Translations under genes and position numbers: made by a program | DNA from: Clostridia bacterium | Lineage (GTDB): Bacteria > Bacillota > Clostridia > Christensenellales > Borkfalkiaceae | NCBI GenBank assembly: GCA_900770945.1 | Contig: CAAGME010000028.1 | Coordinates: 1 to 52,603, forward strand | Direction: 5' to 3' | DNA: 52,603 bases | The notes under the pieces: model-generated | Database searches by the model: none | What the model saw: the letters and a program-made list of their open reading frames with translations, nothing else | What the model was told of the DNA's origin: nothing | Part shown: in pieces, positions 25,080 through 33,508 of the stretch | Numbering within the stretch: the first letter of the stretch is position 1 | Layout of the letters: the number at the start of each line of letters is the position of its first letter

Positions 25080-26117
25080 ATGGCTAAGGATTACTTTACC
25101 GACCGAAAAATTAAGACATTAAAAAAGCTCGACGCCTTTTTAGACGAGCTTCCCTCGTTTTGCCGCGATTATTTTTTAGGAATTGAAGCCGTGACTTCTC
25201 CCTTAACGCGCATGAATTACGCTATGGATTTAGCGATATTCTTTGATTTTGTATCGAATAAGTACGATTTGCCCGTTAAAAAAATGGAAATATCGCTCTT
25301 GGACAAGCTGACTCAGATTGATATCGAGCAATTTTTGAGCTTTATAACGAGTTTTGAGTATAAAGGAGAGCATCACCTCTGCAACGAACGCGCTAAAGCG
25401 CGCAAATTGTCTGCCGTGCGCTCTATGTATAAGTACTTTTTCAATCACGATATGATTATCGCAAACACCGCGGCAAAAGTCGCTACGCCTAAGCTTCATG
25501 AAAAAGAGATAATTCGCCTTGAAAATAACGAGATAAAAGAGCTAATCGAAACTGCAGAAACCGGCGACGGATTAAGCGAAAGACAGGCAAAATATCAAAA
25601 AAACACCAAAGTGCGTGACGTTGCGCTCATTACCCTCTTTTTAGGCACGGGTATCCGTATAAGCGAGCTTGTAGGGCTTAATATCGAAGACATTTTCTTT
25701 GAAAATAACAGTTTCATAGTTACTCGCAAAGGCGGTAACAGAACAATTTTATACTTTACGGACGAAGTGAAAACCGTCCTTCTTGAATGGCTTGAATATA
25801 GAGCGTCTATCGAAGGTCTGCCCGAGGATGAGCGCGCCTTATTCGTTTCTCTTCAAAACAAGCGCATAAGCGTTAGAGCGGTTGAGAACCTCGTAAAAAA
25901 ATACGCAAAGATTGTTACCCCTTTAAAAAAGATAACGCCGCACAAACTACGCTCGACTTTCGGCACTAAGCTTTACCGCGAAACCGGCGATATTTATATT
26001 GTCGCAGACTATCTCGGTCATAAAGATATAAACACCACGAAAAAGCATTACGCCGCCGTTTCGGACGATATGCGTAAGACCGCAATTAAAACGGTGTCGC
26101 TAAAAGACGACGATTGA
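25080..26117 (+). CDS. Xer-type tyrosine recombinase
   Basis: A 345-residue tyrosine recombinase. The catalytic set is complete: R193 (GTGIRISEL), K217, H288-x-x-R291 (HKLRSTFG), H314 (YLGHKDINTT) and Y324. The N-terminal SAM-like core-binding domain covers about 15-130. It resembles XerC/XerD, which resolve chromosome dimers, but is about 45 residues longer than the usual 300, mainly through an insertion around 155-180. It is not beside a phage or integron, so a cellular Xer role is more likely than a phage integrase. GGAG precedes the ATG. hflX follows after 57 nt. Confidence 0.85.
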   Translation: MAKDYFTDRKIKTLKKLDAFLDELPSFCRDYFLGIEAVTSPLTRMNYAMDLAIFFDFVSNKYDLPVKKMEISLLDKLTQIDIEQFLSFITSFEYKGEHHLCNERAKARKLSAVRSMYKYFFNHDMIIANTAAKVATPKLHEKEIIRLENNEIKELIETAETGDGLSERQAKYQKNTKVRDVALITLFLGTGIRISELVGLNIEDIFFENNSFIVTRKGGNRTILYFTDEVKTVLLEWLEYRASIEGLPEDERALFVSLQNKRISVRAVENLVKKYAKIVTPLKKITPHKLRSTFGTKLYRETGDIYIVADYLGHKDINTTKKHYAAVSDDMRKTAIKTVSLKDDD

Positions 26118-26174
26118 GCTGAAATGTAAAATTCTAAAAATCATTTGATATAATCGTAAATTATAAGCATTATT

Positions 26175-27212
26175 ATGACAGACGTAATTGTAATTGAAAC
26201 GAACTTGGAAGAAGAAAGACTTGACGAAACAATCGCCTTAATAGAAGCCGCAGACGGGATTGTTAAAGGCGTTGTCACTCAAAACGTGAAAGTTGTTACT
26301 CCTGCAACCTATATAGGCAAAGGCAAAGTGGAAGAAGTAAAACAAGCGGTAGAGGAAACCGGCGCGGAAGAAGTAGTGTTCGACGGTGAACTTACCCCCT
26401 CTCAAACTCTCAATATTTCCGACGTAGTCGGCGTACCGGTTATTACGCGGACTAACCTTATCCTCGACATTTTTGCTAAAAGAGCGTTTAGCAGCGAAGG
26501 CAAAATTTTAGTCGAACTTGCGCAGCTCAGATACATTTACCCTCGCCTTAAAGGTCGTGGCGATTCGCTTTCAAGACTCGGCGGAGGTATCGGTACGCGC
26601 GGTCCCGGGGAAACGAAACTCGAAACGGACCGTAGGCACATAAAGGGCAGAATACTTTCTCTTGAAAGATCTCTTGCGGATATTGAAAAACGCCGCAAGC
26701 TTTACGAAGAACGCCGCGCTAAAAACGCCGTTAAGTCTGTTGCGCTCGTCGGCTATACCAATACCGGTAAGTCCACCCTCTTAAACAAAATATGTAAGTC
26801 GGACGTTTTGGAAAAGGATATGCTTTTCGCAACTCTCGACCCGTCCACGCGTTACGCACGCATAAACGACAAAAAAATTCTTTTTACCGACACCGTAGGC
26901 TTCATTAAAGACTTACCCGAGGAGCTTGAAAAGGCTTTTGCTTCCACGCTCGAACAGGCAAAAAACGCCGACGTAATTTTAAACGTTGCTTCGGCTTCGG
27001 CAGATTTTTCTTCACAATTTGCCGTTACGGACGAGTTTTTAGACAAAATGGGAGCTTACGGAAAGAGAATATACGTTCTCAATAAATGCGACTTAGCCGA
27101 GCAAATCTGTCCCGAAAAGTACGTTCATATCTCCGCTAAATGCGGCGACGGCTTGGAAAAGTTGAAGCACACAATCTTTTCGGAGTTGTATCCAAACCGA
27201 AAAAACGATTGA
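26175..27212 (+). CDS. hflX: GTPase HflX
   Basis: A 345-residue ribosome-associated GTPase that splits or rescues stalled ribosomes. The N-terminal HflX domain contains the diagnostic GRGDSLSRLGGGIGTRGPGE stretch (127-146), followed by a coiled coil and the G domain with G1 GYTNTGKST (193-201), DTVGFIKDLP and NKCDL. The protein stops soon after the G domain, lacking the C-terminal extension of longer homologues. A TATAAT lies about 30 nt upstream without a good -35. Together with rqcH and tig it adds to the translation-rescue genes in this window. Confidence 0.93.
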   Translation: MTDVIVIETNLEEERLDETIALIEAADGIVKGVVTQNVKVVTPATYIGKGKVEEVKQAVEETGAEEVVFDGELTPSQTLNISDVVGVPVITRTNLILDIFAKRAFSSEGKILVELAQLRYIYPRLKGRGDSLSRLGGGIGTRGPGETKLETDRRHIKGRILSLERSLADIEKRRKLYEERRAKNAVKSVALVGYTNTGKSTLLNKICKSDVLEKDMLFATLDPSTRYARINDKKILFTDTVGFIKDLPEELEKAFASTLEQAKNADVILNVASASADFSSQFAVTDEFLDKMGAYGKRIYVLNKCDLAEQICPEKYVHISAKCGDGLEKLKHTIFSELYPNRKND

Positions 27213-27243
27213 TAAGAACCGTAAAAACATAATTAAAAACATA

Positions 27244-27279
27244 CGAAAAAGCCTTCCGCTTTTGTTAAGCGAAATGCTT
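27244..27279 (-). terminator. Terminator at the end of the heat-shock operon
   Basis: Imperfect 13-bp stem AAGCATTTCGCTT/AAGCGGAAGGCTT with a 5-nt loop on the minus strand, followed by TTT. It lies 33 nt past the dnaJ stop and may also stop hflX transcripts on the plus strand. Confidence 0.6.
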
Positions 27280-27287
27280 ATCTATTT

Positions 27288-27307
27288 ATAAGGAATGCAA
27301 TCCCTAA
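27288..27307 (-). repeat. Solo copy of the MITE terminal repeat
   Basis: Twenty bases identical to the outer end of the inverted repeat at 32413 (minus strand reads TTAGGGATTGCATTCCTTAT). No partner end is seen nearby, so it is a remnant or a truncated element, lying just past the dnaJ stop codon. Confidence 0.7.
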
Positions 27308-27311
27308 CCGT

Positions 27312-28463
27312 TTATTTATTGTACGGGTCAACGCCGTAAAGGCTTTGAACGTTTTTAGAGTAGTCGTTCATTTTAGACGATTGCTTTATGTCAAGCCCGT
27401 CGTTAAACTCCGTTAAAGCGGCTTTTTGCGCTTTCGAAAGTTTTGACGGTACTTCGACGATAACAGTAACGTAGAGGTTGCCGTTACCGAGTCTGCCGCG
27501 AATACCTTTTCCGCGAACCATAATGACTTTTCCGCTCTGAGTCCCTTCGGGAATATCTACGTCAACAGGCGCGTCAAGGGTAGGAACTTTAACTTTCCCT
27601 CCCAACGCCGCCGTTGCAAACGAAACGGGAACTTCTACGTAAAGGTCGAATTCTTTACGCTTGAAGAGTTTGTGCGGCAAAACTTTGAATACGATTATAA
27701 GGTCGCCCGCCTCGCCGCCGTTCATCGAAGCCTGCCCCATTCCGCGTTTTTGAATGTAGCTGTTCGTGTCCGCTCCGGCGGGAACATTGAACTTATATGT
27801 TGTGGAGCCGCTCGTGTAACCCTTGCCGTTGCACGCCGAGCATTTTTCAGTAATCTTTTTGCCGGTGCCGCCGCAATCGGGGCATTCGCGTGTGGTTACG
27901 GTGCGGAAGAATCCGCCGCCGGAAACAAACTGAACCTGACCCGTGCCTTTGCACTTCGGACAAGTCGTATAACTCGTTCCGTCCTTTGCTCCGGTGCCTT
28001 TACAAGCCGCGCACGGCTCGCGACGGTTATACGTTACTTCTTTAGTGCAGCCCTTAGCCGCATCGAGGAACGAAAGGCTCACTTCAATCGTTATATCCGC
28101 GCCCTTAGTCTGTCCGCGTTGCGTTCTTGCGCTGCCGCCGCCTGTAAATTGGCTGAATATGTCGCCGAAAATATCGGAAAATCCTCCGCCGTCGCCTCCG
28201 CCGAAGCCCGAAAAGTCAAAACCTCCCGCGCCGCCTTGCGATGCGTAAGGATGTTCGAGTTCGTAGTCGTAAGCCGCGCGCTTTTGCGCGTCCGACAGCA
28301 CTTCGTTAGCCTCGTTTATCTCCTTAAACTTAGCAGCGGCTTCTTCATCGCCGGGGTGAAGGTCGGGGTGATATTGCTTTACTAATTTTCTGTACTGTGA
28401 TTTAATTTCGTCTTCAGTGGCTTTTTTATCCACCCCGAGAATTTTATAATAATCCTTTGCCAT
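27312..28463 (-). CDS. dnaJ: Chaperone protein DnaJ
   Basis: A 383-residue type I Hsp40 co-chaperone that stimulates DnaK. The J domain has HPD at 32-34, the Gly/Phe-rich linker is at about 75-115, and four zinc-binding repeats follow (CAACKGTG, CPKCKGTG, CPDCGGTG, CSACNGKG), then the two substrate-binding beta domains. It is the last gene of the hrcA-grpE-dnaK-dnaJ operon, 124 nt after dnaK. Complete. Confidence 0.98.
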   Translation of the reverse strand: MAKDYYKILGVDKKATEDEIKSQYRKLVKQYHPDLHPGDEEAAAKFKEINEANEVLSDAQKRAAYDYELEHPYASQGGAGGFDFSGFGGGDGGGFSDIFGDIFSQFTGGGSARTQRGQTKGADITIEVSLSFLDAAKGCTKEVTYNRREPCAACKGTGAKDGTSYTTCPKCKGTGQVQFVSGGGFFRTVTTRECPDCGGTGKKITEKCSACNGKGYTSGSTTYKFNVPAGADTNSYIQKRGMGQASMNGGEAGDLIIVFKVLPHKLFKRKEFDLYVEVPVSFATAALGGKVKVPTLDAPVDVDIPEGTQSGKVIMVRGKGIRGRLGNGNLYVTVIVEVPSKLSKAQKAALTEFNDGLDIKQSSKMNDYSKNVQSLYGVDPYNK

Positions 28464-28530
28464 AATTTTACCCTATTACCGATTTTTCGGGTAGCGACAA
28501 TCCGCTCCCCGAAAACCGATTTTCTTGTAA

Positions 28531-28576
28531 ACGCCTATTATTTTGATTGAGAATTTCAATTCCTATCAACAGGCGT
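28531..28576 (-). other. Hairpin between dnaK and dnaJ
   Basis: The dnaK-dnaJ gap folds into a stem ACGCCT/AGGCGT enclosing a second small hairpin. A further inverted repeat CCCGAAAA/TTTTCGGG lies closer to dnaJ (about 28483-28516). Neither has a T tract on the minus strand, so processing or differential mRNA stability is more likely than termination. Confidence 0.35.
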
Positions 28577-28587
28577 ATTTTTTTAGC

Positions 28588-30408
28588 TTAGTTCTGGTGG
28601 AAGTCGCCGCTATCGTCCGCCGCGCCTGCTCCGCCGTTATTACCTTCGCCGTTTTGAGCCTGCTGCTGAGCGGCTGCTTGCTGATAGATTTTAGCGAACA
28701 CGCCCTGAGCTTCGTTTGAAAGCTTCTCGGTAGCCGCTTTAATTCTGTCGGTGTCGTCGCTTGCAAGGTCATCTTTTGCGGTTTTCACGGCTTCTTCGAG
28801 CTTAGCTTTGTCTTCTTCGCTAACCTTATCGCCGTTCTCGCGCAAAGTCTTTTCAATCGAGAAGATAAGTCCGTCAAGTCCGTTCTTAGCGTCAACCGCT
28901 TCCTTTCTCTTCTTGTCTTCTTCCTCGTACTGTTGAGCTTCCTTAACGGCTTTATCGATATCCGCGTCGGAAAGGTTCGTGGAAGAAGTAATGGTTATAT
29001 CGGTCGATTTGCCGGTGCCGAGGTCTTTTGCCGAAACGTGAACTATGCCGTTCGCGTCGATATCGAAAGTAACTTCGATTTGCGGAATGCCTCTCGGAGC
29101 GGGCATAATGCCTGTGAGTTCGAATCTGCCAAGCGTTTTGTTGTCCTTTGCGAACTGTCTTTCACCCTGCAAAACGTGAATGCTGACTTCCGGTTGGTTG
29201 TCTACGGCAGTGGAGAACACCTGCGATTTCTTTACAGGAATAGTGGTGTTTCTGTCGATGAGTTTTGTGAATACGCCGCCCAAAGTTTCGATACCGAGCG
29301 ACAACGGAGTAACGTCAAGCAAAAGCACGTCTTTAACTTCGCCGGAAAGTACGCCGCCCTGAATAGCCGCGCCGATTGCAACGCATTCGTCCGGGTTGAT
29401 ACCCTTGAACGGTTCCTTACCGGTGACTTTACGAACGGTGTCCACAACTGCGGGGATACGAGTCGAGCCGCCGACGAGTATAACCTTGTCGATATCGTTA
29501 TAGTTGAGCTTAGCGTCCGCCATAGCCTTCTTCATCGGTTCGATTGTAGCGTTGACGAGATCTGCCGTCAAAGCGTCGAATTTCTGACGAGTAAGAGTTT
29601 CGTCGAGGTGCTTTGCTTCGCCGCCTACAGCCGTAATGAACGGGATATTGATGTTGGTCGAAGTGAGAGTGGAAAGCTCTATTTTCGCCTTTTCGGCAGC
29701 TTCTTTAAGCCTCTGCATAGCAAGCTTATCGGTCGAAAGGTCTATGCCTTCTTTTGCTTTGAAGTTTTCTACAAGGTAGTCGATAATCTTCTTATCGAAG
29801 TCGTCGCCGCCGAGCATGCAGTTACCGTTGGTTGCCAAAACTTCGAATACGCCCTCGCCGATATCCATAATGGAAACATCGAACGTACCGCCGCCGAGGT
29901 CGTAAATCATAACCTTATGCGATTTCGTGTCTTTATCGAGTCCGTAAGCGAGCGCGGCTGCCGTCGGTTCGTTGATGACTCTCAAAACGTTAAGTCCCGC
30001 GATTTTGCCTGCGTCCTTAGTAGCTTGACGCTGGCTGTCCGTAAAGTAAGCAGGGCAAGTGATGACTGCGTCCTTTACTTCGCTTCCGAGGTAAGCTTCC
30101 GCGTCCTTTTTAAGCTTGGAAAGAATCATTGCGGAAATTTCCTGCGGGGAATATTGTTTGTCGTCAATGGTGACTTTATAGTCGGACCCCATATGTCTTT
30201 TAATGGAGATGACCGTTCTGTCGCTGTTGGCGACTGCCTGTCTTTTTGCTATCTGTCCGACGAGCCTCTGCCCGTCTTTCTGAAATCCTACGACGGAAGG
30301 AGTCGTTCTCGCGCCCTCCGAGTTTGCGATAACTACCGGTTCGTTACCTTCCATTACCGCTACGCAAGAGTTAGTTGTACCTAAGTCAATACCGATTACT
30401 TTTCCCAT
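28588..30408 (-). CDS. dnaK: Chaperone protein DnaK (Hsp70)
   Basis: A 606-residue Hsp70. The ATPase domain opens with IGIDLGTTNSCVAV and contains VMIYDLGGGTFDVSI and the VILVGGSTRIP segment; the linker DVLLLDVTPLSLGIETLGG leads into the substrate-binding domain. The C-terminal tail is Gln/Ala/Gly-rich and ends DDSGDFHQN, lacking the acidic EEV-type end seen in many bacterial DnaK proteins; the importance of this is unclear. AGGAGA precedes the ATG. It works with GrpE and DnaJ encoded beside it. Confidence 0.98.
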   Translation of the reverse strand: MGKVIGIDLGTTNSCVAVMEGNEPVVIANSEGARTTPSVVGFQKDGQRLVGQIAKRQAVANSDRTVISIKRHMGSDYKVTIDDKQYSPQEISAMILSKLKKDAEAYLGSEVKDAVITCPAYFTDSQRQATKDAGKIAGLNVLRVINEPTAAALAYGLDKDTKSHKVMIYDLGGGTFDVSIMDIGEGVFEVLATNGNCMLGGDDFDKKIIDYLVENFKAKEGIDLSTDKLAMQRLKEAAEKAKIELSTLTSTNINIPFITAVGGEAKHLDETLTRQKFDALTADLVNATIEPMKKAMADAKLNYNDIDKVILVGGSTRIPAVVDTVRKVTGKEPFKGINPDECVAIGAAIQGGVLSGEVKDVLLLDVTPLSLGIETLGGVFTKLIDRNTTIPVKKSQVFSTAVDNQPEVSIHVLQGERQFAKDNKTLGRFELTGIMPAPRGIPQIEVTFDIDANGIVHVSAKDLGTGKSTDITITSSTNLSDADIDKAVKEAQQYEEEDKKRKEAVDAKNGLDGLIFSIEKTLRENGDKVSEEDKAKLEEAVKTAKDDLASDDTDRIKAATEKLSNEAQGVFAKIYQQAAAQQQAQNGEGNNGGAGAADDSGDFHQN

Positions 30409-30483
30409 AATATTAAGTCTCCTGTTAAGAATATTTTTTAAATTAAGAATTTATATCCGAAAGCCCTTTTCAGGCTGTTCGTT

Positions 30484-31119
30484 TTATTTTGCGGTTACTA
30501 CGACCTGAGCGTATCTTATCATTTTGCCGCTCATCCTGTAACCCTTTTTGTAAACCGTTTTGATAAGCCCCGCTTCTTCGTTTTCTTCGGCGGGAACGGT
30601 TGCGATTGCTTCGGCTGTTTCGGGATCGAAATTCTCTCCCAAAGGGTCAATCTGTTCGACTCCTAATGCGCCGAGAGCTTCCTTAAAGCTCCTTGCGATG
30701 AGTTTTACGCCTTCGAGCGTTTTTTCTTCGGTTACCATCGTCAACGCTCTGTCAACGCTGTCGCCTATTGATAAAATGCCCGATATGGCGTCTTTTTTGC
30801 CGTCGTCGTAAGCTTGTTTTCTCACGCCTTCGTTGCGACGCTTGAAGTTTTCGAACTCTGCAGCCGTTCTGTACCAGCTGTCTTTATTCTTTGCCGCTTC
30901 GTCCGCCGCTTTTTTGAGTGCGTTTTCGGCTTTTAAAAGCTCTTCGTTCACTTCTTCGTGAACTTTAAGTATATCTTTAAGCATCTTCTTTGCTTCCTTG
31001 TCGGAAAGCCCTTCGACGTTTAATTTTTCCTGTTTTTCATGTTTTTCGTCGATAACTTTTTCTTCGGCTTTCGCCTCGGTTTTATCATCGTGATTTTCTT
31101 TTTTTATTTCGTTTTCCAT
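30484..31119 (-). CDS. grpE: Nucleotide exchange factor GrpE
   Basis: A 211-residue GrpE, which releases ADP from DnaK. A charged, disordered N-terminus (about 1-55) precedes a long coiled-coil helix (about 55-125) and the C-terminal beta domain with GVEQIDPLGENFDPETAEAI and the final YRMSGKMIRYAQVVV. Its start lies 3 nt after the hrcA stop codon, so translation is coupled. Confidence 0.96.
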   Translation of the reverse strand: MENEIKKENHDDKTEAKAEEKVIDEKHEKQEKLNVEGLSDKEAKKMLKDILKVHEEVNEELLKAENALKKAADEAAKNKDSWYRTAAEFENFKRRNEGVRKQAYDDGKKDAISGILSIGDSVDRALTMVTEEKTLEGVKLIARSFKEALGALGVEQIDPLGENFDPETAEAIATVPAEENEEAGLIKTVYKKGYRMSGKMIRYAQVVVTAK

Positions 31120-31122
31120 CTT

Positions 31123-32145
31123 TTACCTCTTGGATATTATAGATTCGAGAATTCTGCCGACGTTTTCAAGCACCGCCACGACTTTTTTATAATCCATTCG
31201 TATTGGTCCTATAACGCCGTAAGTCCCGATTTTAACTCCGTTTGCCGAGTATGTTGCGGATATGAGCGAACAATCCTCGGGGATTTCGTCGTACCCGTCC
31301 GTACCTATCTTGACGTTTATTTTAACCTCCTTGCCGTCGTCGGAAAGAAGAGTTAAAAGCTTATCTTTGCTCGTCACGACCGACATAAAGTTTTTAAGCT
31401 TATCGACGTCCGCATATTCGGGGTGTGCGAATATTTTATCCTCGCCTTCGAGTATCACTTCATCGCTTTCGGTAACGTAAGCTTTAAGAGCGTCTATCAC
31501 TTCGGCAAAAAGCGTTTTGTAAACGTCAAATTCCGCTTGCAGCGCATCGGCGTTCGTTGAGCAGACTTCCCTGAGCGTTTTACCCGTAAAAACATTGGAC
31601 AAGAATTCGTTTGCTTCCGCAACGGTCTCATCGCTCATCTCCGCGGGTACGTCTATTACGGTGTCTTTCAAAAGCTTCGTGTCCGTTACGATAACAAGCA
31701 ACGCGCCGTCCGGTTTAAAGCGGAAAAGCCTGATGTTTTTTATCGTTTCGTTAGCGTCGCGGGCGGTTAAGGCAAGAGACGTGTACTGCGTAAGTTCGCT
31801 TATGACTTTTGCCGTCGTTTTGATTACGTCGTCCATACCGTTCACCTTTTCGGTGAAAATGCGTTCGATATAATCGAGTTCTTTCGGCGAAAGCTTTTCT
31901 TTAACCATAAGCTCGTTGACGTAAAGTCTGTAAGCTTCTTTCGAAGGGACCCTCCCCGCCGAAGTATGAGGTTGCGAAAGATAACCTAATTCTTCGAGAG
32001 TGGAAAGCTCGCTTCTCACCGTCGCGGAGCTTATCGAAGTCATGTATTTTTCGGTTATGCTCTTCGATGACACGGGAGCCGCCGTTTCGATATAGTCGTC
32101 AACGACAAGCTGAAGTATTTTCTTTTTCCTGTCCGATAGTTCCAT
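31123..32145 (-). CDS. hrcA: Heat-inducible transcription repressor HrcA
   Basis: A 340-residue HrcA, repressor of class I heat-shock genes, which binds CIRCE and needs GroEL to be active. The N-terminal winged helix reads LSDRKKKILQLVVDDYI and SSATVRSELSTLEELGYL, followed by the SAGRVPS segment. It is the first gene of the operon and its promoter carries a CIRCE element, so it should repress itself together with grpE, dnaK and dnaJ. An AAGGAGG lies about 12 nt upstream of the ATG. Confidence 0.97.
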   Translation of the reverse strand: MELSDRKKKILQLVVDDYIETAAPVSSKSITEKYMTSISSATVRSELSTLEELGYLSQPHTSAGRVPSKEAYRLYVNELMVKEKLSPKELDYIERIFTEKVNGMDDVIKTTAKVISELTQYTSLALTARDANETIKNIRLFRFKPDGALLVIVTDTKLLKDTVIDVPAEMSDETVAEANEFLSNVFTGKTLREVCSTNADALQAEFDVYKTLFAEVIDALKAYVTESDEVILEGEDKIFAHPEYADVDKLKNFMSVVTSKDKLLTLLSDDGKEVKINVKIGTDGYDEIPEDCSLISATYSANGVKIGTYGVIGPIRMDYKKVVAVLENVGRILESIISKR

Positions 32146-32172
32146 ATCTTTGGCACGCCTCCTTTTTGAGTG

Positions 32173-32199
32173 TTAGCACTCAATTGCCTTGATTGCTAA
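32173..32199. promoter_or_regulatory. CIRCE operator of the hrcA operon
   Basis: TTAGCACTC, 9 bp, GATTGCTAA: the HrcA-binding inverted repeat with one mismatch to the consensus (GAGTGCTAA in the second arm). It lies just downstream of the minus-strand promoter, within the leader. Confidence 0.92.
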
Positions 32200-32210
32200 C
32201 TTTTGGCTAT

Positions 32211-32239
32211 ATTTTACTCTATAATATAATATTTGTCAA
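32211..32239 (-). promoter_or_regulatory. Sigma-A promoter of hrcA-grpE-dnaK-dnaJ
   Basis: Minus strand TTGACA (32239-32234), 17 bp, TAAAAT (32216-32211), 12 bp ahead of the CIRCE element. Confidence 0.8.
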
Positions 32240-32352
32240 CCGTTTTTAACAACATTTTTTAATTTTTTAAAAAATTTTTTATAAAAATTATATAAATTTT
32301 TTCGCAAATTTTATCGTGGCTTAAAAATCAAGGAAAAATGCGGAATTTTAAA

Positions 32353-32371
32353 GGCGACCTAAAAGGTCGCC
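32353..32371. repeat. GGCGACC palindrome
   Basis: GGCGACCT-AAA-AGGTCGCC, an 8-bp perfect stem, followed by the palindromic run GTGCGCATATGCGTAC. No T tract follows. It lies between the hrcA promoter and the MITE-like element in gene-free DNA. Confidence 0.5.
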
Positions 32372-32412
32372 CCATGTGCGCATATGCGTACGTATTTAAA
32401 TAATGAAAGTTG

Positions 32413-32707
32413 TTAGGGATTGCATTCCTTATCACTAATTACCTAAAAGGCGGCTTTTCTGCGCTTTTTAGCGACCGCTCGATTGGAGTACGTTCAGTAC
32501 GCCTGCCTCGCGCTCGCAAAAAATCATCAAAAAATACGCTCTTTTAGGTGCTTCGCATTTTTGCGGATAAGAAATCGCCGTTTGCGGTTCGGTTTTTGCA
32601 AGGCAAACGACCGAAATAGTACTCGACGTACATTGATGGGAGTTTAACGCAGCAAAAACCGATTTATTGCCGCAAAAATAATTAGTGATGAAGAATGCAA
32701 TCCCTAA
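32413..32707. mobile_element. MITE-like non-autonomous element with 29-bp terminal inverted repeats
   Basis: A 295-bp segment bounded by inverted repeats of 29 bp (32413-32441 and 32679-32707) that match at 27 positions; the ends read TTAGGGATTGCATTC and GAATGCAATCCCTAA. It encodes no protein. The interior seems to consist of two related halves in opposite orientation: GTACGTTCAGTACG with a CGCTCGCAAAAA tail in the left half, and the complement of TGTACGTCGAGTACT with a TTGCAAAAA tail in the right half. No clear target duplication is seen. Another 20-bp end lies at 27288-27307. Confidence 0.75.
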
Positions 32708-32770
32708 AACAAAACGGAATAAAAAAAGGTCTGCCGTAATACAATTTTTATAGTATAGAGGCAGTCCTTA

Positions 32771-33508
32771 ATGAAGAAACTAACTTTAAAAGCGGCGAGA
32801 AAGGCTGCGGGCGTAATGCTTACGATAATGCTTTCGTTCGTCGTCGCTCTTTGCTTTTTTCCCGAAAAAACGGTCTATCTTTCCGGTAAAGAAAGCTATT
32901 CGCCTTACTATTCGGGAAGAGTCGATAAAAACGGCGTTGCGCTTATGTTCAACGTTTACGAGGGCGGCGAGATTGTCTCGGGCATACTCGACCTTTTAAA
33001 GGAAAAGGGCGTAAAAGCAACGTTTTTCGTGGGCGGCTGCTGGGCGGACGACAACACCGAGATTTTAAAAAGAATAGTATCGGAAGGGCATTTGATTGCC
33101 AATCACGGATATTTCCATAAGGACGGCAAAAAGCTTGACAAAGCCGGCAACCTTTCGGAAATCGAAAATTGTCACAAGGTAGTAGAAGCGTTGACGGGCT
33201 TTAAGATGAAGTATTTTGCGCCGCCGTCCGGTTCTTATTCGATAGAAACGCTCAAAGCCGCGGAGTCGCTCGGGTATAAAACGGTTATGTGGTCGGTCGA
33301 TACGATCGACTGGCGTGACAAGGACGAAAACAAGGTTTACGACCGCGCGACAAAAAAGGCAACGTCGGGCGCGTTTATTCTGATGCACCCCAAAAAGCAT
33401 ACGTTAAAAGCGTTGCCGAAAATTATAGATTTTTACAAGGAGAAAGGCTTCGGTTTTTTGACCGTTGCCGAACTTTTAGAAGATGATACAAACAAAAACA
33501 CTCGATAA
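32771..33508 (+). CDS. YlxY-like polysaccharide deacetylase-family protein with a changed active site
   Basis: A 245-residue secreted or membrane-anchored protein with an N-terminal hydrophobic segment (about 12-31) and a NodB fold. The catalytic TFDDG motif is replaced by MFNVYEGGE, as in the YlxY branch of the family; the metal His pair may remain in NHGYFH. It is followed, with a 26-nt overlap, by an M16 peptidase gene, matching the ylxY-mlpA order of Bacillus subtilis, which supports the assignment. Enzyme activity is doubtful; a cell-wall role is inferred from the family. Confidence 0.8.
   Translation: MKKLTLKAARKAAGVMLTIMLSFVVALCFFPEKTVYLSGKESYSPYYSGRVDKNGVALMFNVYEGGEIVSGILDLLKEKGVKATFFVGGCWADDNTEILKRIVSEGHLIANHGYFHKDGKKLDKAGNLSEIENCHKVVEALTGFKMKYFAPPSGSYSIETLKAAESLGYKTVMWSVDTIDWRDKDENKVYDRATKKATSGAFILMHPKKHTLKALPKIIDFYKEKGFGFLTVAELLEDDTNKNTR

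Noticed and set aside
26117..26175. Promoter for hflX
   Set aside because: A TATAAT is present near 26150, but the expected -35 position reads GTAAAA, so the call is too weak; read-through from the recombinase gene is equally possible.
27672..28385. 237-residue open frame opposite dnaJ
   Set aside because: A shadow of dnaJ with Ala/Arg-rich composition and no family resemblance.
28933..30384. 483-residue open frame on the plus strand opposite dnaK
   Set aside because: It is entirely antisense to dnaK, whose reading frame and family match are certain. The long frame follows from codon bias and has no recognisable domain or good ribosome-binding site.
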